DNA of 64,000 nucleotides, taken from assembly GCA_001661245.1 (NCBI GenBank), contig KV454011.1, positions 1,658,135 to 1,722,134 of the forward strand, written 5' to 3'. Position 1 is the stretch's first letter, and the number at the start of each line of letters is the position of its first letter. Below the pieces are notes generated by a model that did not search any database, was not told the DNA's origin, and saw only the letters and a program-made list of their open reading frames with translations. The stretch is from Pachysolen tannophilus NRRL Y-2460 (Eukaryota > Ascomycota > Pichiomycetes > Alaninales > Pachysolenaceae). Both the position numbers and the translations under genes were made by a program. Below are positions 42,143 through 52,461 of this stretch, one piece after another.

Positions 42143-42255
42143 GATTTACTTTAAAATTTCTTTTTCAATTTTTTTCATTTTAGTTTATTTTATTTTTTTT
42201 GTCCAAGTATACTATACTATACTTACTTACTTGGAAGTGAAAAAAAATATCTGGT

Positions 42256-44463
42256 TTATTCTTCTGCGGATCCATCTGATTCTTCTTCTGCTTCTGCTAA
42301 CCATTCTATCCATTTGCTTGCGACTTTTCTTGTATTTTCGTCCTTGCCGGCGTAGCCCTCTTGATTCCACCATTTTAAGATATTGACTTCATCTAGGATG
42401 TCATTATCGTATAAATCATTTAAAGCTAATGTAAATATGGTGGGTCCATTATTATTTGGTAATTTGGAACATAATGATTCCAAAATATTTAACAAGTCGA
42501 CTTGTTCTTCATCTTCAAATACTTGTCTTTTAAATAATTGCCCCCATTTACCAAAAATCTTGTGTACCGAATCCTTTACACCTAAAGTTTGAGTATTAAT
42601 AAAATGTTCAATCCTTTGTAATAATGCAGTGCAAGTAGCAAGTCTGACATCATGATAAGTTACATTCATTGACATTCTTAAAGTATTTAATTCTAGTAAA
42701 GCGGTATCCAAATCATGGTTATTTTCCATTGCTCTTTCCACTGTGGCAATTGCTTCCTTATTGAAGTCTTCCTCATCATCTTCTTCACCATCTGTATTAT
42801 TATTATAATCATGTTCTGCATCAGTTGCTGTAGCATGACTTGCAGAAGAATATGTTCTTCTCTTTTTGCGGCGATTAGGCATCGATGAAACAATTGAAGT
42901 ATCTGAAAGATATAATTCATCCAATTTATAAACAAGACCATGATAATGCTTAGAAGAAGAAGAAACCTCATCATCATCGTAATCTCCATATTCGGATTCA
43001 GAATCATACAGAAACCCAATACCATTTTCACCAACAATAGCAGGATCATTAACTGCACCTTCATCAACTTCAACAATATTTTCTTTTTCTTCTGCAGCTC
43101 TTTTTGCTTGAATATCCTGATAAAATTCATCATCACTAGATAATGAATCTCCAATATAAGATGAATCTGAAAGGTGTTTTACAGGTCTTTCAACAATTCT
43201 TGTATTTTCCAGAACAATCACATTATCACCTATTACAACATTGAAACCAATTACAGACCCAGAATTTAATTTTACATTTTGATTTATAACCGAATTAGAT
43301 GCAACTATAGAATGCTCAATCTGACAATTGTCCTTAATAATTGAATTATCCCAAATATATGAATTTTTAATAATAACATTAGTTCCAATTTGACAATTTC
43401 TTCCAATAACCGAGTTTTCAACTTGACTCAGATCACCAATAAATGAATTGGATCCAATAACAACACATGACCCAATTTTACAAGACTGTGAAAGTCTAAT
43501 ATCCTTTTCTTTATAAATATGTTTCGATTCATATGTATACGATTGATCTTCTAAAAGATTTGAATCGGGTGCAATTGGATAACACCATCTTTCTAAAATA
43601 TCCTGAGAAATTGCATCATATGTTTGCCAACTTTCAACTCTTGCTGCATAGTCTTCATTTGTAATATAAGCATATATTGTTTTTTTTAAAAGGTCAGAAG
43701 ATAATGTACCACGTACAAAATCTCTTCTTAAATATTGATAATCAAAATTCTCCTGAAAAATCACAGGAACTAATGGAGAACAAATATCAACATGACAATC
43801 AATTAAATCGTTTCTAATAACAAATTCATCAACATCTTCCAATAAGTCAGGATCCACTGAAATCGAAGCTTTTAAACCATTAATCGATGGAATATCTTGA
43901 TAGTAGAGACATCTATCTGTTTTCTTATCTAATATAAAAGTTGAAGGTACCGATTGAGACCTTGTTCTATGTAAAGGAGATGCCTGGGTTAAAACCATTG
44001 TAACTATATGGTCCTTATCAATTAAACGCCTTTGTCTATGTGCACTTAAGACTTCATCAAATTGTATATTGGTAACAACATCCCCTGAAACCAATAAGAA
44101 GTCTCCAGTTATTAACCCTCTATTATCTAAATCTCTCATTGCATCTCCAACAGACCTAGATTCTAATGACATTATAGTATTTATTTTAAAAGGTGAGCCG
44201 GCTTGATTCCATTTTGAACCATCAATATACGTTTGAACCTTATCTGCATGAGAACAACACATCAAATAAACCTCATCAACACCAGCTTTAGCTAAAAACT
44301 CCAACGTATACTCAATCAATGGGACATTACACAAGGGAAGAAGACATCTTGGCTCAACTGAAGTTAAAGGCATAAACTTTGTCTCGTACGAATCAGTTAG
44401 CACAATAGCCTGAAGTCTCTCATCTTGTACAATCTCTTTCTGCTTCTTGTTTTTGGGCAGCAT
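42256..44463 (-). CDS. GCD6: eIF2B epsilon subunit (Gcd6), catalytic GEF
   Basis: Catalytic subunit of the eIF2B guanine-nucleotide exchange factor that recharges eIF2 with GTP; target of general amino-acid control. The 735 residues (S. cerevisiae 712) have the nucleotidyltransferase-like domain (about 15-270: AIVLTDSYETKFMPLTSVEP; PLIEYTLEFLAKAGVDEVYL), a left-handed beta-helix of hexapeptides (about 335-435), an acidic linker, and the C-terminal W2 HEAT-like GEF domain (about 560-735) with TVERAMENNHDLDTALLELN and LKWWNQEG plus the aromatic/acidic end. Codon 2 is CTG, so it reads Ser rather than Leu if this yeast uses the CTG-Ser code. Confidence 0.96.
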   Translation of the reverse strand: MLPKNKKQKEIVQDERLQAIVLTDSYETKFMPLTSVEPRCLLPLCNVPLIEYTLEFLAKAGVDEVYLMCCSHADKVQTYIDGSKWNQAGSPFKINTIMSLESRSVGDAMRDLDNRGLITGDFLLVSGDVVTNIQFDEVLSAHRQRRLIDKDHIVTMVLTQASPLHRTRSQSVPSTFILDKKTDRCLYYQDIPSINGLKASISVDPDLLEDVDEFVIRNDLIDCHVDICSPLVPVIFQENFDYQYLRRDFVRGTLSSDLLKKTIYAYITNEDYAARVESWQTYDAISQDILERWCYPIAPDSNLLEDQSYTYESKHIYKEKDIRLSQSCKIGSCVVIGSNSFIGDLSQVENSVIGRNCQIGTNVIIKNSYIWDNSIIKDNCQIEHSIVASNSVINQNVKLNSGSVIGFNVVIGDNVIVLENTRIVERPVKHLSDSSYIGDSLSSDDEFYQDIQAKRAAEEKENIVEVDEGAVNDPAIVGENGIGFLYDSESEYGDYDDDEVSSSSKHYHGLVYKLDELYLSDTSIVSSMPNRRKKRRTYSSASHATATDAEHDYNNNTDGEEDDEEDFNKEAIATVERAMENNHDLDTALLELNTLRMSMNVTYHDVRLATCTALLQRIEHFINTQTLGVKDSVHKIFGKWGQLFKRQVFEDEEQVDLLNILESLCSKLPNNNGPTIFTLALNDLYDNDILDEVNILKWWNQEGYAGKDENTRKVASKWIEWLAEAEEESDGSAEE

Positions 44464-44726
44464 TACTTATAGAAAATCAATCAAGATCGATTTATGTCTC
44501 AGAGGTATTTCCTCACTTGAAAGTTTAGTTCAAAAGTATCGTTATCCAATTGATGACGATTTATGTCGTTGTATTTTTTACTTATTTAGTTAGTTTTGGC
44601 TCTTATAAAAAAGAAGAAAAAAAAATTTTTTTTTCTTTATTTCTTTCACCGCGCTGAAAATGCGCTACAAAATTTATACGCAAATACTACCGCAATTTAC
44701 ATGTTATTTCTCTATCTATATAGTTA
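44464..44726. promoter_or_regulatory. GCD6 upstream region with TGCGC/CGCAAA motifs
   Basis: Shared by the GCD6 5' end and the kinesin 3' end. At 44651-44697 it has repeated GCGC, TGCGC and CGCAAA/CGCAAT strings like those upstream of MSO1 and of the DUF202/COQ11 promoters. Significance is unknown. Confidence 0.4.
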
Positions 44727-46346
44727 TTAACAATATGTTTCGAATTCTTTAATTGACTTATCCAAGTCAAGTTCAAAATCAAGAAGATCCTCATTGTAGA
44801 ATTTTGCCCAGTCATTATCATATAGTTTGTTTAAGTTTGCCATGCATTCATTTTCTCTTGTAAGCATTAACTGATAGTAATCATTCAAGTCTTTAGTTAA
44901 GCTATTATGCAGGTTTAAATTTTTATTTAATTCAAGTTTTAATTGGAAAAATTTTTCATCTTTCCTATCATCATTGAACTTGATCAAGTTTGTCAACTTG
45001 TTTAAGTTTGTCTGACTGATGCTGTTATTATTCAAATCAGAGAGTTGACTTTTTAAATCGTTTATGATATCATACAAGTTTTCACGTTCTTCACTATCTT
45101 CAAATTCTTGTAAATGTCTTGATTTCCTAATTTCTGTATTATTCAATTTTGCAACATTTGTAATTCTCTTGGTTAAAGTTGCATAACGTAAGCTGCTATA
45201 AGTTTCTTCATAATCTGTAGGAGAAATACAACATATCATACAACTTTTCGAATTTCCTCCAATAGATTCTTTTAGCAACCAAGTTAAAGTGGATTCCCTA
45301 TAAGGAACCATTTGCTTTTTCTGAGAAGTGGCATTTTCTGATAATATAGTCAATATTCTACCTAATGAAGTTAAAGATTTGTTGATATTAGAACCTTCTT
45401 TAAGTCTTAACCCAACATTACCTGTATTACTTGTCCTTTCAGATCCTGCCAAATCGACTAATCGTAAATGTGAAATTTTTTCTTTAATTATTTCATTTAT
45501 CAAATATTCTTTTTGATGTATTTTAATACTGAAAACTGCATGAGATCTTGAAGATCTCGAATTTGATTTCGTGGATGCTGTTTTCCTTTTTGAATTCCCT
45601 CTATTTAAATATTTAAAAATTTCTTTTGTTGAATTAATTTCAATCTCATTTAAATTTTCAACAAATGGTAATCCTTGAAGATTTTCTCTAATTCTTTTCT
45701 TTGTTGTAGTTGAATTATCTAGTAAATCAAATACATCTTCATTATAAATTTCAAAAAAACTGATTGTTATTTTGATAGAAATATTTTGCTCCTGAAGAAT
45801 CCCAATCTCTTTAAATAGGTCACTAGTTATCTTTGGTATTAACCCATCATTATCTCCAAACATTGTATAAGATTTACCTGAACCCGTTTGACCATACGCA
45901 AAGATACAAGTATTATATCCTTCTAGCGTATGGTTTAAAAACTCCTTCCCACAACAATTGTAAACCGAATCCTGATCAGCATACTCGTTATACCCATTTT
46001 CATTAAATGACCATAAACAATTATCAAAATAAAATTTCTTAAAATCATTACTACTGATAGGATCCAGGTTCTCATAAGAACTCGGATTTTCATAATAATC
46101 TCTGGGCAAAAGTATAGTGGTACTGTTTTCCATCTTAATAAAGCAGTTCTCATTATTAGTGTTGGTTGACTGTCTAGCTATGAGCGGTCTCACTCTGACA
46201 ATTACTCTTATACTATTGTTTGATTTATTATTAACACAGCTATTTCGTATCTTACCAAGTTTCAATGGTGGGACTGAACTACCTGAGTCCAAATTTCCCT
46301 CAGATTTTTCTACCTGAAAACTCATAGAGTCACGAGCCTCCGCCAT
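44727..46346 (-). CDS. Kinesin-like motor protein
   Basis: The 539-residue protein has the kinesin motor from about residue 40 to 400: IRVIVRVRPL, P-loop GQTGSGKSYTM (from about 152), switch I NSRSSRSH, switch II LVDLAGSERT, and the neck-proximal INKSLTSLGRILTIL. After the motor it has a short coiled-coil tail (about 410-530), so it is a small N-terminal-motor kinesin. The motor alone does not let me name it; candidates are the Kip4-type or other small Candida kinesins. The upstream region has a Swi4-type SCB (CACGAAA, 46518-46524) and a triple CGTTTC repeat, suggesting G1/S-linked expression. Confidence 0.85.
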   Translation of the reverse strand: MAEARDSMSFQVEKSEGNLDSGSSVPPLKLGKIRNSCVNNKSNNSIRVIVRVRPLIARQSTNTNNENCFIKMENSTTILLPRDYYENPSSYENLDPISSNDFKKFYFDNCLWSFNENGYNEYADQDSVYNCCGKEFLNHTLEGYNTCIFAYGQTGSGKSYTMFGDNDGLIPKITSDLFKEIGILQEQNISIKITISFFEIYNEDVFDLLDNSTTTKKRIRENLQGLPFVENLNEIEINSTKEIFKYLNRGNSKRKTASTKSNSRSSRSHAVFSIKIHQKEYLINEIIKEKISHLRLVDLAGSERTSNTGNVGLRLKEGSNINKSLTSLGRILTILSENATSQKKQMVPYRESTLTWLLKESIGGNSKSCMICCISPTDYEETYSSLRYATLTKRITNVAKLNNTEIRKSRHLQEFEDSEERENLYDIINDLKSQLSDLNNNSISQTNLNKLTNLIKFNDDRKDEKFFQLKLELNKNLNLHNSLTKDLNDYYQLMLTRENECMANLNKLYDNDWAKFYNEDLLDFELDLDKSIKEFETYC

Positions 46347-46674
46347 ATTGACTCAAGCTGAACAAATTGACCTTTTAATATATTTTGATCTAGGAATCAA
46401 TATAATAATGAATCAATAAAATATAATGTATCTGTCCTTGTTTACCTTTTCGTTTCGTTTCGTTTCTTTTGGATAAGAGAAGAAAAAAATACAGGTCGTG
46501 TTTCTAAATATCAAACACACGAAAACAGAATTTTTGAGCTGGTTTCAACGACCCATCAGGTTTAAGATATGTAAGGAGATGGATTTCGACTATAATAGAA
46601 ATTCTATACGTAATCATCTAAGTTTATAATTGTTAGTCTGATATTAATCATTAATATCAAGTTAATTAGGAATA
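46347..46674. promoter_or_regulatory. Divergent promoter, kinesin and UBX2, with SCB-like elements
   Basis: 328 bases. A triple tandem CGTTTC (GAAACG on the reverse strand) lies at 46451-46466 and CACGAAA lies at 46518-46524. CACGAAA is the Swi4-Swi6 (SBF) cell-cycle box in yeasts. An imperfect TTAATATCA inverted repeat occurs at about 46641-46660. Confidence 0.5.
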
Positions 46675-48555
46675 ATGTCTGAAAATTTCCAGGAACAAGA
46701 AGAGAAATTGAATACTTTTAAGGAAATCACTTCTTATGCGGAAGAGGATCATTCCAAGATATTAAAATTATTAAACGATACAAACTGGAATTTGGAAATT
46801 GCAATCCCACGATATTTTGATGGTAATTTTGAAGAAGAACCGATTGAAATTCCATCATCTAGTGGTAGTGTGAATGGAAGTACGAATGGAAGTGCAAGAA
46901 ATAGTATTAATGGTGGTGGGATAGCGACGGGTGTGGAGATGAATGATACTAATGGGATTTCTGGTTTACGGCAAACTTCTCATAGTTATAGTAATTTAAG
47001 TAATAGTTTTATAGATGATCCATTCAATGATGTATTGCCCAAGTTACCAAAGGCCATTTTAATTCCAAATAATTGGAAATTTAAAGTGGGTTTAGATCGT
47101 CATGGGCAGCAGCTGCAACAACAACACCAACAATATCAAAATCAAGATCAAAAATTCACCATTTTTTCTCCCTTGGTTTTCATCTTGTTATTTATTCCAA
47201 GAACTTTATTATTTTTAACTACAGGAATTGGGCGTTTATTAGATTATGTATTTCCTGGTTTGTTAAATATTTTCAGATTTGAGAAAGGACCAGATGATTT
47301 CCCATCTGAACCATTATATAATGGGAATCAATCATCTTTCCAAGATTTCTATGATGAGATAATAGATTTTAATAAGGAAATGATTGGAGAAAATAAAGAA
47401 GAAGAACAAGATGAACAGAATCAAGATGCAGGCTCTGATAGTACCAATGGTAGATTAGAGTTTTTCGATGGAGAATTTAATGAAGCATATAATTTTGCAA
47501 AAAATAATTTTAAATGGTTATTAATAATTTTATGCAATGAATCTTATAAATCACAAAATATGATTAAAAAATATTTAAATAATGAATCGTTTAAGAAATT
47601 TATTTCTGAAAATAATATTATTATATGGGGTGGTGATGTTAGTTATCTGGAACCTTTTGAAGTTGGATCTGTATACAAAGTTAAAAAATTACCTTATATG
47701 GGACTTATTGCCAATGTTTCAACATATGGAAGAACAATGCCATTAATGTCTATAGTTACCAAGATTACATTTGCTGAAGGTATTGTTGATCTTTCATCAA
47801 AGAAATTAATTAAGAAATTACAAAAATATATTGATCATTATGAGCCACAATTAATAACTCTTCGTTATGATAAACAAGAACAAGAATTTTCGAGATTAAT
47901 TAGACAAGAACAAGATAGTGCTTATCAAAGATCATTGATGAATGATAAATATAAAGAACAAGAGAAACTGAAGAAAAAAGAACAAGAATTATTGAAACAA
48001 AAAGAGGAAGAATTGCAAAAAATAGAAAAATTAAAACAGGATAAGATAAGAGAAATATTTTTAATGGAAAATTGTATTAAATTATTTGGAAATAATAATG
48101 AAAATAACAATAAGGATTTTTTCCAAAAGGGAAATCATACAACAATTCAATTTAGATTAAATACTGGTGAAAGAATAATATCGAAATTTTCCAAAGATAA
48201 AACTTTGTTTGATGTATATTTATTTGCAGAGTGTAAACTTTTTTTAACCCATAAAAGGCAAAAACTTTCAAGAGATAACGAAGAAGAAGAAGAAGAAGAA
48301 GAAAATTTTAATTTCATTTTAGATTTTTTCAAAAAATCCATTGAATCCCATAAAAAAGAGATTAACGATATCAATGGTATTAATAATTATAAACATTTTT
48401 TCAAATTTCAATTGATTCAACCAATGCCCCGCTATCTTTTAGAACCGAACAACAATATTAAAGTTGCCGATGTAAAAGAAATCTGGCCAAATGGAAATCT
48501 TTTAATTGAGTACGACGTTGAGGACGATGCAGAAGAAGAAGAAGAAGAAGAATAA
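46675..48555 (+). CDS. UBX2: Ubx2, ER/mitochondrial Cdc48 recruitment factor
   Basis: Recruits Cdc48 to ER-associated degradation sites and to stalled import complexes. The 626 residues have a UBA domain at the N-terminus (about 15-50: EDHSKILKLLNDTNWNLEIA, RYFDGNF), a membrane hairpin (about 165-200: FSPLVFILLFIPRTLLFLTT), a UAS thioredoxin-like domain (about 270-400), a coiled-coil Lys/Glu region, and a C-terminal UBX domain (about 485-615) closing with IWPNGNLLIEYDVEDDAEEE. The order and the RYFDG and WPNG motifs match S. cerevisiae Ubx2 (584). It is divergent from the kinesin gene. No signal of truncation. Confidence 0.9.
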   Translation: MSENFQEQEEKLNTFKEITSYAEEDHSKILKLLNDTNWNLEIAIPRYFDGNFEEEPIEIPSSSGSVNGSTNGSARNSINGGGIATGVEMNDTNGISGLRQTSHSYSNLSNSFIDDPFNDVLPKLPKAILIPNNWKFKVGLDRHGQQLQQQHQQYQNQDQKFTIFSPLVFILLFIPRTLLFLTTGIGRLLDYVFPGLLNIFRFEKGPDDFPSEPLYNGNQSSFQDFYDEIIDFNKEMIGENKEEEQDEQNQDAGSDSTNGRLEFFDGEFNEAYNFAKNNFKWLLIILCNESYKSQNMIKKYLNNESFKKFISENNIIIWGGDVSYLEPFEVGSVYKVKKLPYMGLIANVSTYGRTMPLMSIVTKITFAEGIVDLSSKKLIKKLQKYIDHYEPQLITLRYDKQEQEFSRLIRQEQDSAYQRSLMNDKYKEQEKLKKKEQELLKQKEEELQKIEKLKQDKIREIFLMENCIKLFGNNNENNNKDFFQKGNHTTIQFRLNTGERIISKFSKDKTLFDVYLFAECKLFLTHKRQKLSRDNEEEEEEEENFNFILDFFKKSIESHKKEINDINGINNYKHFFKFQLIQPMPRYLLEPNNNIKVADVKEIWPNGNLLIEYDVEDDAEEEEEEE

Positions 48556-49576
48556 ACGGGAAATTCAGATGAGTTGCAGTTAGTAGTATTGTTGTATATA
48601 AGACTAAATAAAGTTCAAGCATAATTTTAATTTTAATTTTTACTTTCACTTTCACTTTCACTTTTAATTTTTTGCAACAATCCAGATAATGTAAGAATAA
48701 AAAAAAACATAATAAACCGTTTATCTGAACTGATAAAATTCCCCTCTTCTCCTCTTTTTTAATTTTTATTTTTTATTTTTTATTTTTTAATTTTAATTAA
48801 CGGACCTCAATCGGCCCAATCTAATTAAATACCTACAGCCAGCCAGTCTATTTAACTAAAAAAAATACGTTAAGCCTCTGCAGCCTTAAGAAAGAAAGAA
48901 ACAAAGAAAAAAAAATAAAGGGCCGGGACCAATACAATATAGGACCAATACCATTTAGAACCCATACTATATAGGACCTCCACTAATAAAGACCTAATAA
49001 GGACCTAATTAAAACTTCAGCGAAGCCGCAATGAGGTCATATTGGGGCTCTTAGACAAACATTATATACGTTTAATTTTTTTCTAACGCTAAATAAAATT
49101 AAAATTAATTGTTAGTCATAATAATCACCCGTAAAATTTTTTTTTTTGTCCCTTTTGTCATTTTGTCTTCTAGGTTAGGAACGTGGACCATCGGATTATT
49201 GCAGAGGGGCTCGACGGAGGTGCGGAGAAACCTTTTTTAATACAACAGCACGCGCCTTACGTGAACGGGAATACTTTACTATTGTTACAATATATATATT
49301 TTGATCCCCACGTCCGTCCCACACTGGTCTTTAGTTATAAAACCGGGATTTCTGTTTCCGTCCAGTTATTCAAGCTCATGCACGATACAAAACCTTAATG
49401 AAAAAGATTAGAAAAAAAAAATTTTTTTTTTTCACTGTGGTAGTAATAGCCTGTAATAGCAGTGGAAGAAAAGAAAATTTGTAATTATTGATTTTTCTAT
49501 TAAAGAGATGTGTGATACAAAAAAATCATCAAGTGCTTAAGCGCAGAAGTTGACTCAGACTAAGTTTATTTATTTA

Positions 49577-49608
<32 letters not shown>

Positions 49609-49735
49609 TTATATATTTAATTTTTTCTTTTTTTTTTTTTTTTGTTGCACTTTTTGTTGTTGCATTTTTTTTTTTTTTTTTTTGCTGTTGTTAATAGTTG
49701 CTGGTTGATTATAAGAAATAGTATAAATTATTATA
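48556..49735. promoter_or_regulatory. PFK26 upstream region
   Basis: About 1.2 kb of non-coding DNA. The part near 48925-49011 is a degenerate 16-bp tandem repeat rich in GGACC (listed separately); single GGACC words recur at 48802 and 49186. A 70-codon open frame at 49183-49398 has no ATG and is not supported as a gene. The proximal part has long T tracts (49627-49683). Confidence 0.5.
48925..49011. repeat. Degenerate 16-bp tandem repeat with GGACC core
   Basis: Four full 16-base units (48925-48940 GGGACCAATACAATAT, 48941-48956 AGGACCAATACCATTT, 48957-48972 AGAACCCATACTATAT, 48973-48988 AGGACCTCCACTAATA) followed by shorter ones (AAGACCTAATA at 48989-48999, AGGACCTAATTA at 49000-49011). The A/G-GGACC-like start of each is most conserved, the rest drifts, so either a decayed tandem array or a cluster of binding sites. 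Confidence 0.8.
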
Positions 49736-51877
49736 ATGACGAGTATAAGGAGACAGCCGTCTTCTCGGTTTGAGTTTGTACTTTCAAATGATTCTTCGTC
49801 GGCGGTTTCTCCTGCGATTAGTTATTCTACAAGTCCTCGGAATAGTGGTTCATTGTTGAATTCGTATAATAATAGTTTTAATAATTTATCAACGTTAGCA
49901 ACAAGTACTATAAGTATTCCTGGACAAACTTCATCATCGATTGAGCCATCTGGGTTTATAGGATCAGAATTAAATAATAAATTAATAATTGTTATGGTTG
50001 GTTTACCTGCTAGAGGTAAATCATATATTACTAAAAAACTTCAAAGATATTTAAATTGGTTACAATATGATACAAAAATTTTTAATGTTGGTAATGTAAG
50101 AAGATTGAAAAATGGGAAACCAAGTAATGTACCAATTCAAGGTCCAGTACCACATCATGAAAAACATGATTCAACTTTTTTCGATCCTGCGAATTCTAAT
50201 GGATTTCAAAAAAGAGAAAAATGGGCAATGGAAACTTTAGATCAATTGTTGGATTATTTATTAAATACAAATGGTTCAGTTGGTATATTTGATGCAACAA
50301 ATACAACAAGATTAAGAAGAAAATGGATAATAGAAAGAATTAATGAAAGAACTCAAGGTTCAATTAATGTTTTATTTTTAGAAAGTATATGTACAAATAC
50401 AGAAATTATTGAAAAAAATATAAGATTAAAACTTTCAGGACCTGATTATAAAGATATGAATCCACAAGAAGCATTAAATGATTTCCGTAAAAGATTGGAA
50501 AATTATGAAAAAGCATATGAAACTATTGGAGATGAAGAAGAAGAAGAAAATGAAAAACTTGATATACAATTTTGTAAAATTATTAATGCTGGGAAAAAAA
50601 TTTCTTCTTATAATATTAGTGGATTTTTATCATCACAAACAGTTTTTTTTTTATTAAATTTTAATCTTGCTGAAAGACAAATTTTTTTAACAACTAATGG
50701 TGAAAGCGAATATAATGTAAGAAAAAGAATTGGTGGAGATTCTAGTTTATCTGAAAAGGGTATTAATTTTGCAAAAGCATTACCTAAATTTGTTTCTCAA
50801 AAAAGACAAGAATTTAAATTAAATCAATTAAATAAACAATTTATTAATAAAAATGATCATCTTCATCTTGATCCTAATAATTTATCAACAAATTCTCAAA
50901 AAAATCATACAGTTAGTGATACTTTTAATATATGGACTTCAATGTTAACAAGATCAATAGAAACTGCACAATTTTTCTCTGATGAACAATATCAGAAAAA
51001 ATCATTAAGAATGTTAAATGATTTAAGTCGTGGTAGTCTTGATGGTATTAAAAGTGAAGAATTTAAATCACATTTCCCACTGTATTTCGAAAGTAGACAA
51101 CGAGAAAAAATTAGTTATCGTTATCCAGGATTAGGAGGAGAGTCTATATTAGACGTTATTAACAGGTTAAGACCAATCATCATTGAATTGGAAAGATTAA
51201 AAGATAACTGCTTGATCATATCACATCGTGTTATAACAAGAGTATTACTTGCATATTTTATGAATTTATCTAAAGAAATGCTTACAGATTTAGAAGTTAA
51301 ACATGGTGTTGTTTATTGTATTGAGCCTAAAGCTTATGGTTTGGATTTGACAATTTGGGAATACGATGAAACACTGGATGATTTTTATGAAGTTGATCAA
51401 ATAGAATTTATGAAAAAGAGAAGAGATAGTATTAGTAATTATTTATCTTCAGATTTAATAGTTAATGCAAGATTTAATGGTTTGGAGAATTTAGGATTAT
51501 CAAATGAGGAAAAAACTGCGGTAAATACCAACATCAATGGTAATAATGATGAAAAACTTGGTTTTATTTATGATAATATCAACAATGATAAGAAATCTAC
51601 CTTGTGTGATGAAGTTGATAGTGATGCGTGTGTTTCTGAGGATGATGATGATGATGATGCAACAAATAGTACCGATGAATCATCAGGAGAAGACTACGAT
51701 TCACATGGTCATAATACCATTCAATCAATTAGTAAACTTAATTCTAATTTTAAGGAATTTATTTTAAACAACGGATGTGGTGATGAAAAGGAGAAAAAAG
51801 GAAATGGAAATGGAAATGGAAATGCTACAGTCAACACTGAACATTTGATTAAAAGTTTGAGTAGATTGGGTTGTTAA
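49736..51877 (+). CDS. PFK26: 6-phosphofructo-2-kinase with inactive bisphosphatase domain
   Basis: Makes fructose-2,6-bisphosphate, the activator of phosphofructokinase and inhibitor of fructose-1,6-bisphosphatase. The 713-residue protein has a disordered Ser-rich start, a kinase domain with P-loop GLPARGKS (residues 89-96) and the loop FNVGNVRR, and a phosphoglycerate-mutase-like domain from about residue 315. There the RHGE signature of true bisphosphatases reads TNGES: the catalytic His is Asn321 and the preceding Arg is Thr. The later His of the SHRVITRVLLAYF helix remains. This is the Pfk26-type pattern (in S. cerevisiae the His is also lost), so kinase activity dominates. The C-terminal ~150 residues are an acidic and Gly/Asn-rich tail. 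Confidence 0.9.
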   Translation: MTSIRRQPSSRFEFVLSNDSSSAVSPAISYSTSPRNSGSLLNSYNNSFNNLSTLATSTISIPGQTSSSIEPSGFIGSELNNKLIIVMVGLPARGKSYITKKLQRYLNWLQYDTKIFNVGNVRRLKNGKPSNVPIQGPVPHHEKHDSTFFDPANSNGFQKREKWAMETLDQLLDYLLNTNGSVGIFDATNTTRLRRKWIIERINERTQGSINVLFLESICTNTEIIEKNIRLKLSGPDYKDMNPQEALNDFRKRLENYEKAYETIGDEEEEENEKLDIQFCKIINAGKKISSYNISGFLSSQTVFFLLNFNLAERQIFLTTNGESEYNVRKRIGGDSSLSEKGINFAKALPKFVSQKRQEFKLNQLNKQFINKNDHLHLDPNNLSTNSQKNHTVSDTFNIWTSMLTRSIETAQFFSDEQYQKKSLRMLNDLSRGSLDGIKSEEFKSHFPLYFESRQREKISYRYPGLGGESILDVINRLRPIIIELERLKDNCLIISHRVITRVLLAYFMNLSKEMLTDLEVKHGVVYCIEPKAYGLDLTIWEYDETLDDFYEVDQIEFMKKRRDSISNYLSSDLIVNARFNGLENLGLSNEEKTAVNTNINGNNDEKLGFIYDNINNDKKSTLCDEVDSDACVSEDDDDDDATNSTDESSGEDYDSHGHNTIQSISKLNSNFKEFILNNGCGDEKEKKGNGNGNGNATVNTEHLIKSLSRLGC

Positions 51878-52461
51878 AAATTAGTTTTAGGGTTTTATTA
51901 TTTTTTAGGTTTTTCGATTTTATATATTAATTTATTAGGTATACCATTAATACCATTGAATCATATATATATATATATATATATATATAAATTTCTTGTA
52001 GATAGATAAATATCTGAGTAAAAAAATATCATATGCTAATAGCCAAAGAGAAAAACAAAAAAAAAAAAAAAAACTCAACAAACTTTCGGTATTAACGCTC
52101 TTTATAATAACTAGTAGTAAGATGATACCTTGAATTATGAAACATTTTTTATTTCAGATCATCCATTAGTCATTCATCTATCAAAATATATTAATTTGCT
52201 TTTTTCATTGTTTTTATTAGCAACTAAAGAAAAAAAACCAAAAAAAAAAAAAAAAAATCTAGAAAATAAGAAAAACGGTATTTTTTTTGGCGATGGCAAT
52301 TTAAAGAAATTTTGGCCTTTAATAATAAATAAAATATACAGACATAAATAGATATTACAGTAAATATACAGTCAAATAATATTTATATAAAGCGATTGGA
52401 CGATTTAGGACAATTGATATTTAATCATATTCGATTTTATAATTTGATTGGGGAAATTTAA
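51878..52461. promoter_or_regulatory. Upstream region of CHO1
   Basis: About 580 bases without a gene. It has TA and TATA runs (51965-51989) and A tracts. No clear Ino2/Ino4 box (CATRTGAAAT) was seen by eye. Confidence 0.4.

Larger units (their letters stand above)
41536..42255. other. Intergenic with (GA)n and a CG-alternating island
   Basis: About 720 bases between convergent genes (41535 + and 42256 -). It has a purine-rich GA tract at about 41831-41876 and a run of alternating C and G (CGCGCGCGCG) at 42131-42141, which is striking in AT-rich DNA. It presumably carries two 3' untranslated regions. No gene seen. Confidence 0.45.

Noticed and set aside
49183-49398. Open frame of 71 codons upstream of PFK26
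   Set aside because: It begins at a non-ATG codon, has no conserved domain and lies in a promoter region. Not supported as a gene.
52130-52351. Lys-rich open frame upstream of CHO1
   Set aside because: Starts at a non-ATG codon in a run of A tracts; no homology; simple-sequence artefact.
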